Part shown: positions 24,008-33,110 of the stretch, one piece after another | Layout: each line of letters begins with the position of its first letter | Numbering within the stretch: the stretch's first letter is position 1 | Notes under the pieces: model-generated | Told to the model about the DNA's origin: nothing | What the model saw: only the letters and a program-made list of their open reading frames with translations | Databases searched by the model: none | Position numbers and translations under genes: made by a program | Source of the DNA: Bacillus sp. P14.5 | GTDB lineage: Bacteria > Bacillota > Bacilli > Bacillales > Bacillaceae_B | DNA length: 64,000 nucleotides | Assembly (NCBI RefSeq): GCF_003316765.1 | Contig: NZ_NIJF01000045.1 | Coordinates: forward strand, 1 to 64,000 | Direction: 5' to 3'

Positions 24008-24883
24008 TTGAAAATGAGAGCTATGAATGAAGGGGAAGTTGATAGAGTTGCAGAATTCATTTCCCATTTAAATAGAGAAAAAGCTTCACACATAGGATAC
24101 TGCGGCCAGGACAGCAAAGAGATCGCTTATTCAATCAGAAATGACATAACTGATTTATCTTATATGGATAGCTTTTTGGTTGCTTATGATCAAGATGAGC
24201 TGGTTGCTGTTTTAGGGTTTGATGCCGACATTGAGAATAATTCCGCTGAGATATGGGGACCTTTTTTCAAGGGATTTCATATCGATGTTCTGCATAGCAT
24301 GTGGAACCGGATGATTGAATTAATTCCTGATCAAGTCCACAGTCTCCGTATGTTTCCAAATAAGAAAAATGTTAATGTGCTTACCTTGGCGGAAGAACTT
24401 GGCTTTGTTCAAAAGAGTGTGCAGACCATCCTTAGTTTCGACCGAAAAGACATGGGGCAGGTAAGTGGTGAGCCGTTTCAAGAAATCACACCAGAGTACT
24501 ATAGTGCAATGAAAGAGCTGCACAACAAGATTTTCCCCGAATCATATTATAATGGCAGTCAAATAATTGAAAGAATGATTGATTACAATAAAGTAATGAT
24601 CACCAGTGAAGGCGGCCGGTTAACTGGATATATTTATGCCGAAGCAGAACCTGAGTTTGGGGAAGCGAGCTTAGAATTCTTTGCAGTAGATGAATCAGCA
24701 AGAGGAAAAGGAATAGGAGCCCGTTTAATATCTCAGGCGCTGAATTGGTTATTCTTATTCGACTCCATGCATTCGGTAACACTCTGTGTGGACTCGGCTA
24801 ATGAAAAAGCATTAAGGCTCTATACGAAAATGGGGTTTAAGAAGGAGCATGAGTTGGTCTATCTTATAAAAAATTCTAAATAG
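24008..24883 (+). CDS. GNAT-family N-acetyltransferase with tandem domains
   Basis: A 291-residue protein with two GNAT modules. The N-terminal half (to about residue 140) keeps the fold but has a weak CoA loop. The C-terminal half carries the clear motif ESARGKGIGARLISQALNW and NEKALRLYTKMGFKKEHE. Such tandem enzymes often use one domain for catalysis and one for the acceptor. The substrate is unknown. TTG at 24008 sits nine bases after GGGGAAG; the GTG at 23999 is too close to it. Confidence 0.85.
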   Translation: MKMRAMNEGEVDRVAEFISHLNREKASHIGYCGQDSKEIAYSIRNDITDLSYMDSFLVAYDQDELVAVLGFDADIENNSAEIWGPFFKGFHIDVLHSMWNRMIELIPDQVHSLRMFPNKKNVNVLTLAEELGFVQKSVQTILSFDRKDMGQVSGEPFQEITPEYYSAMKELHNKIFPESYYNGSQIIERMIDYNKVMITSEGGRLTGYIYAEAEPEFGEASLEFFAVDESARGKGIGARLISQALNWLFLFDSMHSVTLCVDSANEKALRLYTKMGFKKEHELVYLIKNSK

Positions 24884-24941
24884 CTGAAGTAATAGTAATC
24901 TATTAGTTATATAAAAGCCTGTCTTAATTCAGGAGGTTGAA

Positions 24942-25178
24942 ATGAAGTTCTTCAGAGATATGACAAAGGCAGAAAAAAGTCATTGGAATAAGGGAGCGGT
25001 TTTTGGGTTTTACACTTACCTGGTATTGTTGTTCATCGACCATTCCCACACTTTGATTTTCAATAGGGACTTATTTTCCTCCTTCTCTATTTTTTGGATC
25101 GGGATTGCTGCAGCTTGGAGTTATTCCTTAATTTTAGACAAAAGAAGGAGCAAGAAAAATGAATCAGGTACTGGATAA
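24942..25178 (+). CDS. Small membrane protein, two TM segments
   Basis: A 78-residue protein with a charged N-terminus (TKAEKSHWNKG), two hydrophobic helices (about 18-34 and 47-65) and a basic tail (DKRRSKKNE). ATG at 24942 follows AGGAGG. Its 3' end overlaps the hydrolase gene at 25159 by 20 bp, so the two are translationally coupled and probably related in use. Family not recognised. Confidence 0.7.
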   Translation: MKFFRDMTKAEKSHWNKGAVFGFYTYLVLLFIDHSHTLIFNRDLFSSFSIFWIGIAAAWSYSLILDKRRSKKNESGTG

Positions 25179-25923
25179 ATTAAACGAAATTCAGCAGGGA
25201 AGGATCGGGATTAACGTTTATTGCACGGAAAACACTGCTTTCTTGCCTTCCATTAACACAGAAATGATCGTTCCTCTGGCGTCTGCTGCCAAAATAGCTA
25301 TAGGGTATTGTGCGGCCGCGCGGGTGGAAGAAGGTGAATTTAATTGGAATGATATTGTGGATAACATTTCCTTTAATCCCTCAGAGGATAGTAAAGAACT
25401 CTATCCGCATTTTCAAATAAGAAGTTCATTACAGTTGAGTGAAGCAGTTGAAGTCATGATTGCCTGCCATGACAGCTTTGTTGCCGGAGAGGTCGTGAAG
25501 TACTGCGGCGGCTGGGAGGAAGTGAATCACACCATTCAAGCCGTGTTCCCATCCATCCAAGTCACGGATAATCCGAGAAGCCATGAAAATAAGGGAAAGC
25601 TGGATGAAGCTTTACATCTAATGATACATATCTATGAAGAATATACAAAAAATCCCGATATATGGACACCAGTCATAAATGGATTGGTTAGACAAAAAGG
25701 GGAGATAGAAGGAATTCCTTCCTCTCATCTAAACCATATGACTGGCGGACTGGAAAATGTCGTGGTGGATATCGGCATCATGGAAGCTTTTGGCGAACAC
25801 CCGCTTCTTTTTGCTTTAGGAGCTGTGGATTTGCCCAATCGATTTAATGATGAGACTGCAGATCAGAAGATCATCGAAGCTATGAAATTACTTTATCATG
25901 AATACACCAACCTTTTAGGATGA
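25159..25923 (+). CDS. Class A beta-lactamase-fold serine hydrolase
   Basis: A 254-residue protein of the beta-lactamase2 family. The SxxK motif is SAAK (Ser42, Lys45) inside PLASAAKIAIGY. The SDN-like motif is HDS at about residues 104-106, and the KTG-like triad reads MTG in HMTGGLENV. No signal peptide is present, so it is not a secreted beta-lactamase; a cytoplasmic esterase or amidase role is more likely. The changed KTG and SDN triads argue against penicillin hydrolysis. ATG at 25159 follows AAGAAGGAG inside the previous gene. Confidence 0.8.
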   Translation: MNQVLDKLNEIQQGRIGINVYCTENTAFLPSINTEMIVPLASAAKIAIGYCAAARVEEGEFNWNDIVDNISFNPSEDSKELYPHFQIRSSLQLSEAVEVMIACHDSFVAGEVVKYCGGWEEVNHTIQAVFPSIQVTDNPRSHENKGKLDEALHLMIHIYEEYTKNPDIWTPVINGLVRQKGEIEGIPSSHLNHMTGGLENVVVDIGIMEAFGEHPLLFALGAVDLPNRFNDETADQKIIEAMKLLYHEYTNLLG

Positions 25924-26134
25924 AACTCGTAGTAGAAATTAGAGCAGGACTGGTAACGGTTTATAATATGGAGAAGAAAAGCTAATGGATACTTCAATTT
26001 AAGTTAAAGGGAAGTCAATTTATTAGAAGGCAAGATTTATTCTCGTTTTGCATTGAAAATGGATTCATTGATGTTAACGTTCAGTAATATTTATGAATGT
26101 GTAATGTGCTTACATAGCCTTCTAAATATTAGAC

Positions 26135-26254
26135 GATTGAAGTGGAAGGTGTACGATCTCCTGCGGGACTAGCGGGACAGGTGAGACCCCGCAAGCGAAG
26201 CTGAGGAGGCTCACCGCCCGCCCCGCGGAGTCGTACACCTGGAGCGGAAATCAC
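26135..26254 (+). repeat. 120-bp Bacillus-type intergenic palindromic repeat, copy 1
   Basis: A GC-rich element with ends GTGTACGA and TCGTACAC. The interior reads CTCCTGCGGGACTAGCGGGA and CAGGTGAGACCCCGCA, then a variable part with GCGGAGTCG, ending GAGCGGAAATC. Related copies lie at 35129-35405 (reverse) and 42446-42566. The strong GC content differs sharply from the flanks. It fills most of the gap between two genes. Confidence 0.88.
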
Positions 26255-26298
26255 CTAGATACCCATTACCGGATATACTTTTTGTGGAGGTGTTTTTT

Positions 26299-27162
26299 AT
26301 GTGGAAGCAGCAGCTGCTTAAAACGACTCGAGGGCTTTTTGAAATCTTTGTCAGAGGAGAAGGTAAACCTGTATGTATCACACATTTGTACAGTGAATTC
26401 AATGAGCTGGGCTATTATTTTGCTGATGCTTTTGTGGACCGCTTTCAGGTCATTCTAGTTAACCTGAAAGAAGCCGGGAACTCTTGTAAGGCTGATTTGG
26501 AAGAAGAGTTGGGCATGACAGAGTCAGTGAAGGATCTTGAAGCGGTTCGGGAAGAGCTGGGATTAGAGAAGTGGAGTTTCGCAGGCCATTCAACTGGCGG
26601 AATGTTGGGGCTTGTTTATGGGGATTTATTCCCCGGCAGCCTTGAAGGATTGGTGGTTGGCGGAGTTGCAGCTTCTAAAAAATATATGGAGAACAGGGGA
26701 AGTATGTACTGTTCCAAAAGCCCATTGAATAAACGTCTAAAAGAGATATTTGCTATTTTGAAATCACCTGAGGCAACGGTTGAGGAAAAAAGGAATGCCA
26801 ATCAAGAATGGACTAACATGTCTTTGTTTAATGCAGATAAAAGAGAAGACTATTTTAAGAGTCTCTCAAGCGGAAAAGTAGTTCAAAGGAGACTGGATTA
26901 TTACTCTTTTCAGGAGCTTCCCGAATTTGATATTCGAGAGAAACTACAGGGGATTAACGTTCCTACCCTGGTTTACTGCGGAAGCCACGATAAGCAGTGC
27001 CCTTTGTATTATTCTGAAGAAATACATAGAGAGATTCCGAGTTCACAGCTTTATATATTTAAAGAGAGCAATCATCTTCCCTATTTAGAAGAAAAAAGCC
27101 GTTTCTTACAAATGGTCGAAGACTTTGAAGAAAGCTTGTACATGAAGGAAGCAGAAAAATAA
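26299..27162 (+). CDS. Alpha/beta hydrolase
   Basis: A 287-residue alpha/beta hydrolase. The nucleophile elbow is GHSTGG (Ser98), the acid is probably the Asp of CGSHDKQCPL near residue 235, and the base is the His of SNHLPY near residue 260. It lacks a signal peptide and acts in the cytoplasm. The substrate is unknown; proline iminopeptidase-like and lactonase-like enzymes share this plan. ATG at 26299 lies eight bases after GGAGG. It is followed by a terminator. Confidence 0.88.
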   Translation: MWKQQLLKTTRGLFEIFVRGEGKPVCITHLYSEFNELGYYFADAFVDRFQVILVNLKEAGNSCKADLEEELGMTESVKDLEAVREELGLEKWSFAGHSTGGMLGLVYGDLFPGSLEGLVVGGVAASKKYMENRGSMYCSKSPLNKRLKEIFAILKSPEATVEEKRNANQEWTNMSLFNADKREDYFKSLSSGKVVQRRLDYYSFQELPEFDIREKLQGINVPTLVYCGSHDKQCPLYYSEEIHREIPSSQLYIFKESNHLPYLEEKSRFLQMVEDFEESLYMKEAEK

Positions 27163-27176
27163 TGTGAAATCAGGAG

Positions 27177-27211
27177 AGGGGTTAACGTTAAACGCGTTAA
27201 TCCCTTTTTTA
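27177..27211 (+). terminator. Rho-independent terminator
   Basis: AGGGGTTAACG and CGTTAATCCCT form an 11-bp stem with one G-T pair, followed by six T. Confidence 0.85.
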
Positions 27212-27359
27212 AGAAAGTATAAATCTTCTTGATCGGAAATTAAGCTGCGTTTCTGAATCCAGATCGAGCACCCGAGGGTTCGAACCCCCGGGAACGGACT
27301 TAAACACCGGAATCAAATAACTATCAGAGAATCTAAGGAAAGACCGCCTTTTTTTCTTT

Positions 27360-28251
27360 CTACTCATTAAGTACTTGAATCATTTTTTTCTGAAATTCTT
27401 GGGCTTCATAGGAAAGTTCTTTGTTTTTATTGTAGATGACCCAAAAATAATTGAGGATCTTCCCAGGGTTCATGAAGGGGATGATTGCCATGTTTCCTTT
27501 TTTACGTCGATATGGTTTTTGAAGGTGAAATTATAAACCAGGGATGAAGCATGTCCATCAAAAATCGCACTCTTTAATACTCCAATATTATTAGTGGTAA
27601 ATAGAAGAGACGCGCTTGGCAGGTATGAATTCACAAAATGGCTGGACCGTTTAGAATTATACATGACCATCTTTTCTCCTTTTAAATCTTCTGGAGTGAC
27701 AAAGTCCTTTAAGAAAAGAGGAGAGTGTTTACCAGCACAAATACAGGCGTATCCGGTATAGATTAATTGATAGTCGAGAAAATCGCTGATCCTCAATCCG
27801 CTCAATTCTTCTTCACTAAAAGGCGAAAAAGCTAAATCTATATCTCCATGTATCAACCGGCTTAAGATCTCGTCCTGGTCAAGCTCGATAATTTCTACCT
27901 TCACATTGCTGTGACCCTCGTGAAAAAGAATGAATGCGTCATAGACAAGATAAGTAATCGAAGGGGAACAGCCTATTTTTAAGAGCTTATCCTCTTTATC
28001 CACGGAAATTTCTTTATACATCTTTTCCAGGCTGTAAATCATTTCATTTCCTCGATTTAAAACTTTTTTCCTTCTGATGTAGGAGTAGTACCTTTTCGGG
28101 ATCGAGAAAAAATCGTTACTCCCAATTCTTTTTCTAATTGAGTAATAGACTGGCTCAATGCTGATGGAGAAAGGTGCAATCGCTCGGCAGCCTTGGTAAT
28201 GGACCCTTCTTTGCTTACTTCCAGTATGTATTTGATCTGCTCGATATTCAC
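27360..28251 (-). pseudogene. LysR-family regulator, two frameshifts
   Basis: The N-terminal winged helix (residues 1-60: MNIEQIKYILEV, GSITKAAERLHLSPSALSQS, EKELGVTIFSR) and the effector-binding domain (KIGCSPSITYLVY, DIDLAFSPF, GEKMVMYNSKR) are all recognisable but lie in different frames. Adding one base to the A4 run at 28059-28062 and one to the T6 run at 27498-27503 restores a 297-residue protein ending VLNE at 27360-27362, the usual LysR length. Both breaks are homopolymer deletions, so sequencing error is likely. The start is GTG at 28251. The target is unknown. Confidence 0.88.
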
Positions 28252-28406
28252 AGTAAAATTAACACCTTCTTCGTCTTTGTTAAGTAATGCTTAAATAAAG
28301 TTTAACATCATTAAATTTACATTAATAGGAATAAATTTTATAATTTTTAGGAGGTCAGAAAAAATACCAAATTCTGTTTATATGTAATTCTCTGGAGGAG
28401 ATTCTT

Positions 28407-28580
28407 TTGAGAGAGTGTGATTTGCGCAGGCTGATAGAAGAAACCAGGTCAAGATTATTTAAGTCTGCTGCTAAAAATGGTTTGGATAGTCAGGTCACAA
28501 TTGACATCAGTCAAGAACTTGATGTTCTAATAAACTGCATACAAAGAAAGCACTTTAAGGAAAATCAGTCTCAATCTTGA
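28407..28580 (+). CDS. Spo0E-family aspartyl-phosphate phosphatase
   Basis: A 57-residue helical-hairpin protein with the family signature SQELDVLIN in the second helix. Spo0E-type phosphatases remove the phosphate from Spo0A~P and delay sporulation. TTG at 28407 sits about eight bases after GGAGGAG. It is divergent from the LysR gene. It is one of several such genes normally found in Bacillus genomes, so the partner may be Spo0A or another response regulator. Confidence 0.85.
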   Translation: MRECDLRRLIEETRSRLFKSAAKNGLDSQVTIDISQELDVLINCIQRKHFKENQSQS

Positions 28581-28700
28581 ATTCAATAATGCTTCGATTC
28601 AGTGAGTGGAAGATATAACCCGTATAATCAATAAAGATAAGTAACCTTCTACGATTAGCATGAATGAATTATTTATTATCAAGAAAAGGTGATTAAATAG

Positions 28701-28868
28701 ATGAGTATTCTTATCCTGGCTTCTATGTTGATATGGGGCGCAGTTATTAAGGAACTAAGTAAACCTTCTAAAGAGCAGAGCAGCCGGAAAATCGTATCTT
28801 TAACTTCTTTAGGCACTTTATCAACTTTCGTTATTACACTCTCACTTTTTGAAAAACTAATGGTATAA
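28701..28868 (+). CDS. Small protein with two hydrophobic segments
   Basis: A 55-residue protein: a hydrophobic N-terminus (LILASMLIWGAVI), a charged middle (KELSKPSKEQSSRK) and a second hydrophobic helix (TLSTFVITLSLF). ATG at 28701 has AAAAGGTGA upstream. It follows the Spo0E-like gene by 120 bp and precedes a terminator. No family is recognised. The open frame on the opposite strand over the same bases looks less protein-like. Confidence 0.55.
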   Translation: MSILILASMLIWGAVIKELSKPSKEQSSRKIVSLTSLGTLSTFVITLSLFEKLMV

Positions 28869-28964
28869 ATTAAGGCGGTTTTCTCATCAATGGTGGCATT
28901 CGGAAACATCCCAAGAAGTGTTTTTCCCCTCAATTATGGCGGTAGTTTGCAAAAAAAAACTCAG

Positions 28965-29008
28965 AAAGGACCTAACATTGAAGTGTCAATCCTATGTTAG
29001 GCCTTTTC
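28965..29008. terminator. Bidirectional terminator
   Basis: AAAGGACCTAACAT and ATGTTAGGCCTTT pair over about 13 bp, with A and T runs on either side. It lies between the small gene at 28701 and the convergent hydrolase gene. Confidence 0.85.
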
Positions 29009-29064
29009 TGTTGGTCTGCATTTATACGCGTTAATAACAGGATTAATAGAGGAGCCTTTATAAC

Positions 29065-30552
29065 CTAATACGTCTTCCCATTTTTGTCCACGTAAATAGA
29101 TTTAATGATTGTTCTTTCGAATTTCTTCCCGGCTTTGGTCTTTCCTTTTACATCCATGGTCAGGGTGTAGACGCCTTCTTCCTTGAATGTAAATGGTACT
29201 TTTCCTTTTTGCATGATCATCATAGAGGAATCTTTCTTCTTCTGGCCGTCTTTATTGATATTGACATTGACATGGAAGTCTTTCACTTTGCTGCCTTTGT
29301 TCTTCAATTCAAGGGTCTTCTCGTCTAGGATGATCTCTTCGTTCAAGTCAGAATGGAAGCCGACTGTCATCAAGTAGGCTGCTTTTTTCTTGTTCACTTT
29401 TACACTCCACTGACCTGCTTCTGGCTTCTGGATCTGAAAGCTGTGGTGATGTCCGCCTTTGAATACTCCTTCGTCTACTGCATGAGTGAATTTCCTGTAC
29501 TCTACACCAGACGGACTGATTACTACAAGATCTTTCATCTTTTTATCGCTGAGCCAGTCAAGATCCAGTTTGGCAACGTTTTCTTCCACCTGAAAGGTTT
29601 CCAGAGCACTTGCTGAAAATTCTCCTCCCCTATGAAGGACACTGATGTTGGCAGGCTCCAATTCCGGGGCCAGTGGTTCATTCATTGATTCCGCAGATGT
29701 GATTCCAGCAACCGGCTGGGCATTAAGAGTTAAGTAAGGACGGAAATATTGAAATGTTCCGCCTTCCCTGACTGTCGTGTGATTCCAGCTGCTGACACGG
29801 ACCTCCCTGCTGTAAGGAAGCCGTGAATTGGCAACGGTCACGGCACCGTCATTGGAACCGTAAGAGCTTAAGTAAAGTCCTCCCCAATAAAGAGAAGAGC
29901 CAAAGCTTCCCCATTTAGTCCCGGCTAAAGTAAAAAGTGGATTTTTAGAGCGGTTACTATGTGCATCAATCTGAGAACGGTAATTTCTCATGTATCCTGT
30001 CTGAAGTGAGTAAGTAGCATCATTTTTGCTTCCTAAAATGCTGGCAAGCCATCCGGCCCAACCGCTATAGGCAAGGTCGGCAAGCTGTGAGCCGTAATGA
30101 GGTGTGGACAGAGTGATGAGGTTAGAAACATAAGGGTATGCCCCGTAATGGACCAATGCGTTCTGAGCATCGATTCCACCTTTGCTGTGGCCGACTATGA
30201 CCAATTTCTTCTGGCCAAAATAGTTGTAGATGTCACGGACACGGTTATTGATGATCGTTCCGTTATCCCACATATTCTTGTCTGGATGAACGTCGATGAA
30301 TGCAGTTTGATACCCATTATTGAGGGCGGTTTGATACATGTTGTTGCTCTCCCACCAAGTTTTGGAGGAGCTGTTGATTCCATGGATAAACACAAGCACC
30401 GGCTTATTAGGGTCAGAGTAACCAGGAGCATCTCCGGCGTACCATTGTCCGGGTACACCACCGGGATTATCTTTTCCGCCGATTGTCCCGGCGTGCGTGC
30501 TGACCGGCAGCACCAAAAACAGCATTAGCAAAATCAATCCCAACCTTTTCAT
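29065..30552 (-). CDS. Secreted triacylglycerol lipase / esterase-like hydrolase
   Basis: A 495-residue exported protein. It has a signal peptide (MKRLGLILLMLFLVLPVSTHA), a lipase domain to about residue 270 with the oxyanion region VLVFIHGINSSS, the nucleophile in GHSKGG, LSTPHYGS and a late WNHTTV histidine, and then about 210 residues of beta-rich C-terminal domain. The second part resembles accessory domains of secreted enzymes. It probably cleaves lipids or esters outside the cell. I start at ATG 30552, behind GGAGTGGG; an ATG six codons upstream is weaker. Confidence 0.88.
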   Translation of the reverse strand: MKRLGLILLMLFLVLPVSTHAGTIGGKDNPGGVPGQWYAGDAPGYSDPNKPVLVFIHGINSSSKTWWESNNMYQTALNNGYQTAFIDVHPDKNMWDNGTIINNRVRDIYNYFGQKKLVIVGHSKGGIDAQNALVHYGAYPYVSNLITLSTPHYGSQLADLAYSGWAGWLASILGSKNDATYSLQTGYMRNYRSQIDAHSNRSKNPLFTLAGTKWGSFGSSLYWGGLYLSSYGSNDGAVTVANSRLPYSREVRVSSWNHTTVREGGTFQYFRPYLTLNAQPVAGITSAESMNEPLAPELEPANISVLHRGGEFSASALETFQVEENVAKLDLDWLSDKKMKDLVVISPSGVEYRKFTHAVDEGVFKGGHHHSFQIQKPEAGQWSVKVNKKKAAYLMTVGFHSDLNEEIILDEKTLELKNKGSKVKDFHVNVNINKDGQKKKDSSMMIMQKGKVPFTFKEEGVYTLTMDVKGKTKAGKKFERTIIKSIYVDKNGKTY

Positions 30553-30918
30553 TTTCCCACTCCATTTCATCCGAAATAGGGGAAGTCCTCCCCATCTATC
30601 CTATCGGAAATCCTATTAGTTTCAGAAGCATTTTTTGGAAAATGAGCTGATTGGCATGCAGCAGATAGGAGAATGGTCTTGTGGCGGAGGAAATGTGTCT
30701 GATTAATTTTAGAAGAAGGAGATCATAAGCACCAGAATAAAGAAAGGAGAGGTATGGAGGGAAAAGTTTCGTCTAGGGGGTTAATAGTGTATTTTCTTTG
30801 CTGATGTAATCAATCAGTGAGCATTTTAGGCAAAGGCCGGAAAGAAAGGGTTTCCATCCGCAGAGAAAGCCAGCCGTTCTCACAGGTGGTTTTTATTCTT
30901 GAATGGTTCCCTCTAAAT
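30553..30918. other. Intergenic region upstream of the lipase gene
   Basis: These 366 bases separate two minus-strand genes. They must hold the lipase promoter, but I cannot point to a convincing one. I see no gene, repeat or strong hairpin here. Confidence 0.5.
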
Positions 30919-31479
30919 TCACTTTCCAGCGGACTTGCGGAGTCTGATAAGGAAAGAGCCGATTAACACAACCGCAGTTAGAGTCAAAATGAATTTCCCT
31001 GTTCCACTCATGAGAAGCACTTCCTGAACGGAATAGGCTTCTATAAGAATAGCTGGGATCTTACCAAGTGTACTTGCGGCTGCGAAATTGAGAATGCCCA
31101 TTGTACTGAAAGCCCCAGCCAGCGTGACCAAACCGGATGGTGCAAATGGAAATAATCGAAGACCCAAAACCAGGAGGAACGCTTCCCCGCCTTTGGAATG
31201 CAGCAGCTTTTTTAAATGCTTCTGTTGAATGCTTTTCCTGCTTGCGATTTTTCGTAATCCTTTACGATAAAGAATGAAACTGATGATTGCACCAAGCACT
31301 TCCCCGGTGAATGACAGAAATAAACCGAATTCGAACCCGAAGATGGAGATATTAGCCGCTGTTAAAAATACACTGGGAATGACACCGAGTGTGCTGATGA
31401 TAATGTTTAAAAGGATGCTTAGTCCAACTGCAGCTGGAGCACTAATGGATCCCAGCCAGTCTGTTATTATATTTTCCAC
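30919..31479 (-). CDS. VTT-domain (TVP38/TMEM64) membrane protein
   Basis: A 186-residue membrane protein of the TVP38/TMEM64/DedA-like superfamily. The core is visible as GVIPSVFLTAANISIFGFEFGLFLSFTGE, then LRLFPFAPSGLVTLAGAFSTMGILNF and SVQEVLLMSG. Proteins of this superfamily move or scramble lipids; the exact substrate here is unknown. GTG at 31479 follows AAGGTGAG. It stands alone on the minus strand. The 438 bp upstream contain only the ECF-type promoter at 31775, which faces the other way. Confidence 0.85.
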   Translation of the reverse strand: MENIITDWLGSISAPAAVGLSILLNIIISTLGVIPSVFLTAANISIFGFEFGLFLSFTGEVLGAIISFILYRKGLRKIASRKSIQQKHLKKLLHSKGGEAFLLVLGLRLFPFAPSGLVTLAGAFSTMGILNFAAASTLGKIPAILIEAYSVQEVLLMSGTGKFILTLTAVVLIGSFLIRLRKSAGK

Positions 31480-31774
31480 GCAATCTCACCTTAACTGATA
31501 AAATTATTCAATTCTTTTACTTCTTTTAGATGTAACCATACCCTTTGCCAGCGAAACCGTCAATAAACGGAATTTTTAGGTTTTCCCTGTTTTCCTTTTT
31601 GCCTTTAATGGATGTTTCAAAATGATTTAATTCTGAAGAAACCATACCCGGCAGACTTCTCATCATTTATGATGATTCGCTCGCTGTTTGTAACGTTTAG
31701 GCGGGGATATTATTTTCGCCTTGCAACTCAACCTCAGCCTTAGAATTAATATCTGTATTTGGTTCTGAATTTTT

Positions 31775-31802
31775 TGAAACTTATTGAGGTGTCAGCCGTA
31801 AA
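31775..31802 (+). promoter_or_regulatory. SigW-type ECF promoter
   Basis: TGAAAC at 31775-31780, a 16-bp spacer and CGTAAA at 31797-31802 match the SigW consensus (TGAAAC-N16-CGTA) exactly. The downstream gene is the small protein at 31918. Confidence 0.65.
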
Positions 31803-31917
31803 TATACTAGCACTTGGGAAAAAGCACCAAAACATAAAAGTGAAGTTTCTGCTCATTCATTAGAATCTTCTCTTGTGAATAGGTGCAGCTCCAAGTAGTC
31901 GTGAAAGGAGAGGTTTA

Positions 31918-32049
31918 ATGGATTGGCTGTGGACCTGGTTTGCGTTTTCACTTGCAGCCGGAGCATTTTACAACTCATATGAAGTGAAAAAAGAGAATTT
32001 TATATTGAGAAGAAGAATTGAAGAGCTGGAGGATGAGGTTTATAAATAA
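31918..32049 (+). CDS. Small single-TM protein with coiled-coil tail
   Basis: A 43-residue protein: a Trp-rich N-terminal hydrophobic segment (MDWLWTWFAFSLAAGAF), then a charged helix with heptad spacing (ILRRRIEELEDEVY). ATG at 31918 follows GAAAGGAGAGG, a strong site. A SigW-type promoter lies at 31775. The shape recalls small stress-induced membrane regulators, but no family is recognised. Confidence 0.68.
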   Translation: MDWLWTWFAFSLAAGAFYNSYEVKKENFILRRRIEELEDEVYK

Positions 32050-32192
32050 TCTTTTCTCCAAAATGAATTACCATTATAAAACTGGCAGCATACAAAAATA
32101 CTTACATAAAAAACCCTAATTACATCACTTGCTTCATAGTCTATTAGAGGGGTTTGAAAAAATAAGATTAACAGTTGAGCAAAGGGGAGACC

Positions 32193-33110
32193 ATGATGGA
32201 AAACGTTATTACTGTTAAAAATTTATCTAAAAACTTTGGCAGCGTCCAAGCCGTGAAAGATATTTCTTTTTCTGTAAGAAGGGGAGAAATCTTTGGCATC
32301 ATTGGACCGAATGGAGCAGGAAAGACGACAACGCTGGAAATGCTCGAGGGCATCAGTAAACCGACACAAGGAACGATCGATGTACTGGGGCTTGTTCCCA
32401 GCCGTCAGCTGAGAGAGTTGAATAAGCGGATAGGTGTGCAATTTCAAGCTACCTCGATTCAGAGAAAGATGAAGGTGAAGGAGGCGATAGACCTGTTTGC
32501 CTCGTTCTACAGTGAAACAACAAAGAAAGAGTATCTGATTGATTTGTTGAATCTTGACGAGAAAATGAATGTGCGTTTTGAGGATTTGTCCGGAGGCTGG
32601 AAGCAAAGGGTCACCCTTGCACTTGCCACTCTGCACAGCCCGGAAATTGTGTTTCTTGATGAACCAAGTATGGGATTGGATCCTCATGCGCGGAGGGAAA
32701 TGTGGTCGATGATCAGGATGTTAAGGGATGAGGGATGTACGATTGTTGTGACGACCCACTATATGGAGGAAGCAGAAAAACTGTGTGATCGTGTGGCGAT
32801 GATTTACAGCGGTGAACTGAAAGCATTGAACACACCTGAAGAGTTACTAGATAACCCATCAGGTCAGTATATTGCATTTGAAAGCGATCAGGTTGATCAG
32901 AGATTTTTAGAGGCACTGCCTGAAGTGGTCAGGGTGGAAAAAGAGGATAAAGTATTTAAGGTTTTCAGTGAAAATCAGCAGGAGACGGCGTATCATATTT
33001 TTACATACTGCCGCAGCAAAGGGATTGTACTTTCTGATTTTAAATTTGAAAAGGGCTCTCTTGATGACTTGTTTGTTCACTATCTCGAAAAGGAGGTTGC
33101 CGCGGGATGA
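32193..33110 (+). CDS. ABC transporter ATP-binding protein
   Basis: A 305-residue ABC ATPase of the drug/antibiotic (DRA) exporter type. It has Walker A GPNGAGKTT, signature LSGGWKQRVTLALATL, Walker B IVFLDEPSMGLDP and the switch histidine in TTHYMEE. The C-terminal extension of about 80 residues is usual for exporters paired with ABC-2 permeases. It works with the permease encoded at 33107; the stop and start overlap by 4 bp. ATG at 32193 follows AAGGGGAG; the next codon is also ATG. Confidence 0.92.
   Translation: MMENVITVKNLSKNFGSVQAVKDISFSVRRGEIFGIIGPNGAGKTTTLEMLEGISKPTQGTIDVLGLVPSRQLRELNKRIGVQFQATSIQRKMKVKEAIDLFASFYSETTKKEYLIDLLNLDEKMNVRFEDLSGGWKQRVTLALATLHSPEIVFLDEPSMGLDPHARREMWSMIRMLRDEGCTIVVTTHYMEEAEKLCDRVAMIYSGELKALNTPEELLDNPSGQYIAFESDQVDQRFLEALPEVVRVEKEDKVFKVFSENQQETAYHIFTYCRSKGIVLSDFKFEKGSLDDLFVHYLEKEVAAG

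Noticed and set aside
26125-26160. A CGTCTA element on the minus strand near 26130 as ECF promoter
   Set aside because: No GAAAC element lies 16 or 17 bp upstream on that strand, and the sequence there belongs to the GC-rich repeat.
27266-27300. A tRNA-like T arm (GAGGGTTCGAACCCCCG)
   Set aside because: No D arm, anticodon arm or matching acceptor strand can be found around it, and the T stem itself has a mismatch. It could be a tRNA fragment or an attachment-site trace, but nothing else supports that.
28679-28933. An 84-codon minus-strand frame
   Set aside because: The plus-strand gene at 28701 has the better ribosome binding site, a membrane-like product and a following terminator.
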